A DNA stretch of 64,000 nucleotides from Streptantibioticus ferralitis. GTDB lineage: Bacteria > Actinomycetota > Actinomycetes > Streptomycetales > Streptomycetaceae. The position numbers were made by a program, and so were the translations under genes. Under the pieces are notes generated by a model. The model worked only from the letters and a program-made list of their open reading frames with translations, made no database searches and was not told the origin of the DNA. Location of the stretch: the NCBI RefSeq assembly GCF_029223525.1, contig NZ_JARHTQ010000006.1, positions 310,001 through 374,000 of the forward strand. The letters are read 5' to 3'. Shown one piece after another: positions 63,327 through 64,000 of this stretch (position 1 is the first letter of the stretch; every line of letters starts with the position of its first letter).

Positions 63327-64000
63327 TCAGGCCTGCTCGCCGGGCTCCTTGAACGGATCGTCCAGGAAGGACGACGGGCCCGGCTCAGGGGCGGTTTCCG
63401 GCTTCGGCTCGGCCTGGGGCTTCGGGGCCGGGTCCTCGGACTTGGCTTCCGGTGCGGATTCCGCCTCCGGTGCGGATTCCGCCTCCGGCTCGGCCTCCTT
63501 GGCTTCGGGCTCCTTGGCTTCGGGCTCCTTGGCTTCGGGCTGCTTGGCTTCGGGCTGCTTGGCTTCGGGCTCAGCGGGAGCGGTGTCCTGCGGCTCGCCG
63601 GTCTCGTCCGCCGCGTCCGTCTCGTTCACCTCGTCAGCCTCGTCGGCCTCGTCAGCCTCGTCGGCCTCGTCGGCCTCCAGGTCGAGGGCATCCACGAACT
63701 CGACGCCGTCCAGCTCCGCGAGCCGGTCCGAGGCATCCGTGGTGCCGCTCTGGTCGGCCTCCAGCGCCTTGCCGAACCACTCCCGGGCCTCGTCCTCACG
63801 GCCGACGGCGAGCAGGGCGTCGGCGTACGCGTAGCGTAGCCGGGCCGTCCAAGGGTGCACCGCGTTCGACGCCAGCTCGGGGCTCTGCAGCGTGACGACG
63901 GCGGCGTCCGCCTGCCCCATGTCGCGCCGCGCGCCCGCGGCGACCAGTCGCATCTCGACCTGGCCCGCCCGGTCAAGCTTCTGTACCTCCGGCTCACCGG
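63327..64000 (-). CDS. TPR protein with Glu/Pro/Ala repeat tail (5' end beyond the window)
   Basis: At least 224 codons, open to the right edge, so the N terminus is missing. The visible N-terminal part has TPR-like helices (LRYAYADALLAVGREDEAREWFGKALEAD). The remaining 130 residues are acidic repeats, ADE triplets followed by PEAKQ/PEAKE pentapeptides, and end SSFLDDPFKEPGEQA. The DNA behind the pentapeptides is five tandem 15-bp units at 63501-63575. Function unknown. Confidence 0.8.
   Translation of the reverse strand, partial: GEPEVQKLDRAGQVEMRLVAAGARRDMGQADAAVVTLQSPELASNAVHPWTARLRYAYADALLAVGREDEAREWFGKALEADQSGTTDASDRLAELDGVEFVDALDLEADEADEADEADEADEVNETDAADETGEPQDTAPAEPEAKQPEAKQPEAKEPEAKEPEAKEAEPEAESAPEAESAPEAKSEDPAPKPQAEPKPETAPEPGPSSFLDDPFKEPGEQA
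63501..63575. repeat. five tandem 15-bp repeats inside the TPR gene
   Basis: GGCTTCGGGCTCCTT, or a one-base variant, starts at 63501, 63516, 63531, 63546 and 63561 and codes for the PEAKE/PEAKQ pentapeptides on the minus strand. Copy number may vary by slippage. Confidence 0.88.

Overview
The window is high-GC actinobacterial DNA, almost certainly from a Streptomyces or a close relative. The support is strong third-position G/C, GTG/TTG starts with AGGAGG-type ribosome sites, a SARP regulator, F420-type enzymes, and a right half whose gene order is the conserved actinobacterial block der-cmk-rluB-scpB-scpA-parA ... NUDIX-pyrG ... recN-nadK-tlyA. All functions are assigned from motifs and recognition; no search was run.

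Positions 1 to about 28.2 kb hold part of a secondary-metabolite gene cluster that reads as a glycosylated type II (aromatic) polyketide pathway. It has an ActIII-like C-9 ketoreductase, a di-domain aromatase/cyclase, a FabD-like acyltransferase (possibly for a non-acetate starter), tailoring oxidases (P450, LLM flavin/F420 enzyme, acyl-CoA-dehydrogenase-fold monooxygenase, SDR, SnoaL-like protein), two paralogous beta-lactamase-fold hydrolases, a metallo-beta-lactamase-fold protein, a membrane O-acyltransferase, two paralogous FkbM methyltransferases and three GT-B glycosyltransferases. A nearly complete TDP-2,6-dideoxysugar route is present (thymidylyltransferase, 4,6-dehydratase, 2,3-dehydratase, 3-ketoreductase, 5- or 3,5-epimerase, 4-ketoreductase). 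The ketosynthase, chain-length factor, ACP and exporter are not in the window and presumably lie left of position 1. A single SARP gene is present, and several promoter regions carry TCAAG/TCGAG-type heptamers spaced 11 or 22 bp, the layout SARPs bind.

From 28.3 to 31.1 kb is the cluster edge: an ExaC-type aldehyde dehydrogenase, then about 1.3 kb of decayed DNA with fossils of a cytochrome c oxidase subunit I gene and a branched-chain amino-acid ABC ATPase.

From 31.1 kb to the end is core chromosome: an Rpf-LysM cell-wall enzyme, two uncharacterised Streptomyces-type proteins, der, plsC-like, cmk, tyrA, a DUF952 protein, rluB, scpB, scpA, a small basic protein, parA, ald, an NTPase-TPR protein, NUDIX hydrolase, pyrG, a GH15 enzyme, a 0.7 kb repeat-rich gap, a GT4 glycosyltransferase, an MraY/WecA-like membrane protein, recN, nadK, tlyA, an acidic/basic overlapping gene pair, an SCP2-like protein, a HAD phosphatase, a DUF1015 protein and a truncated TPR protein. 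Compared with the mycobacterial version of this block, xerD and the steA-steB pair are not where expected.
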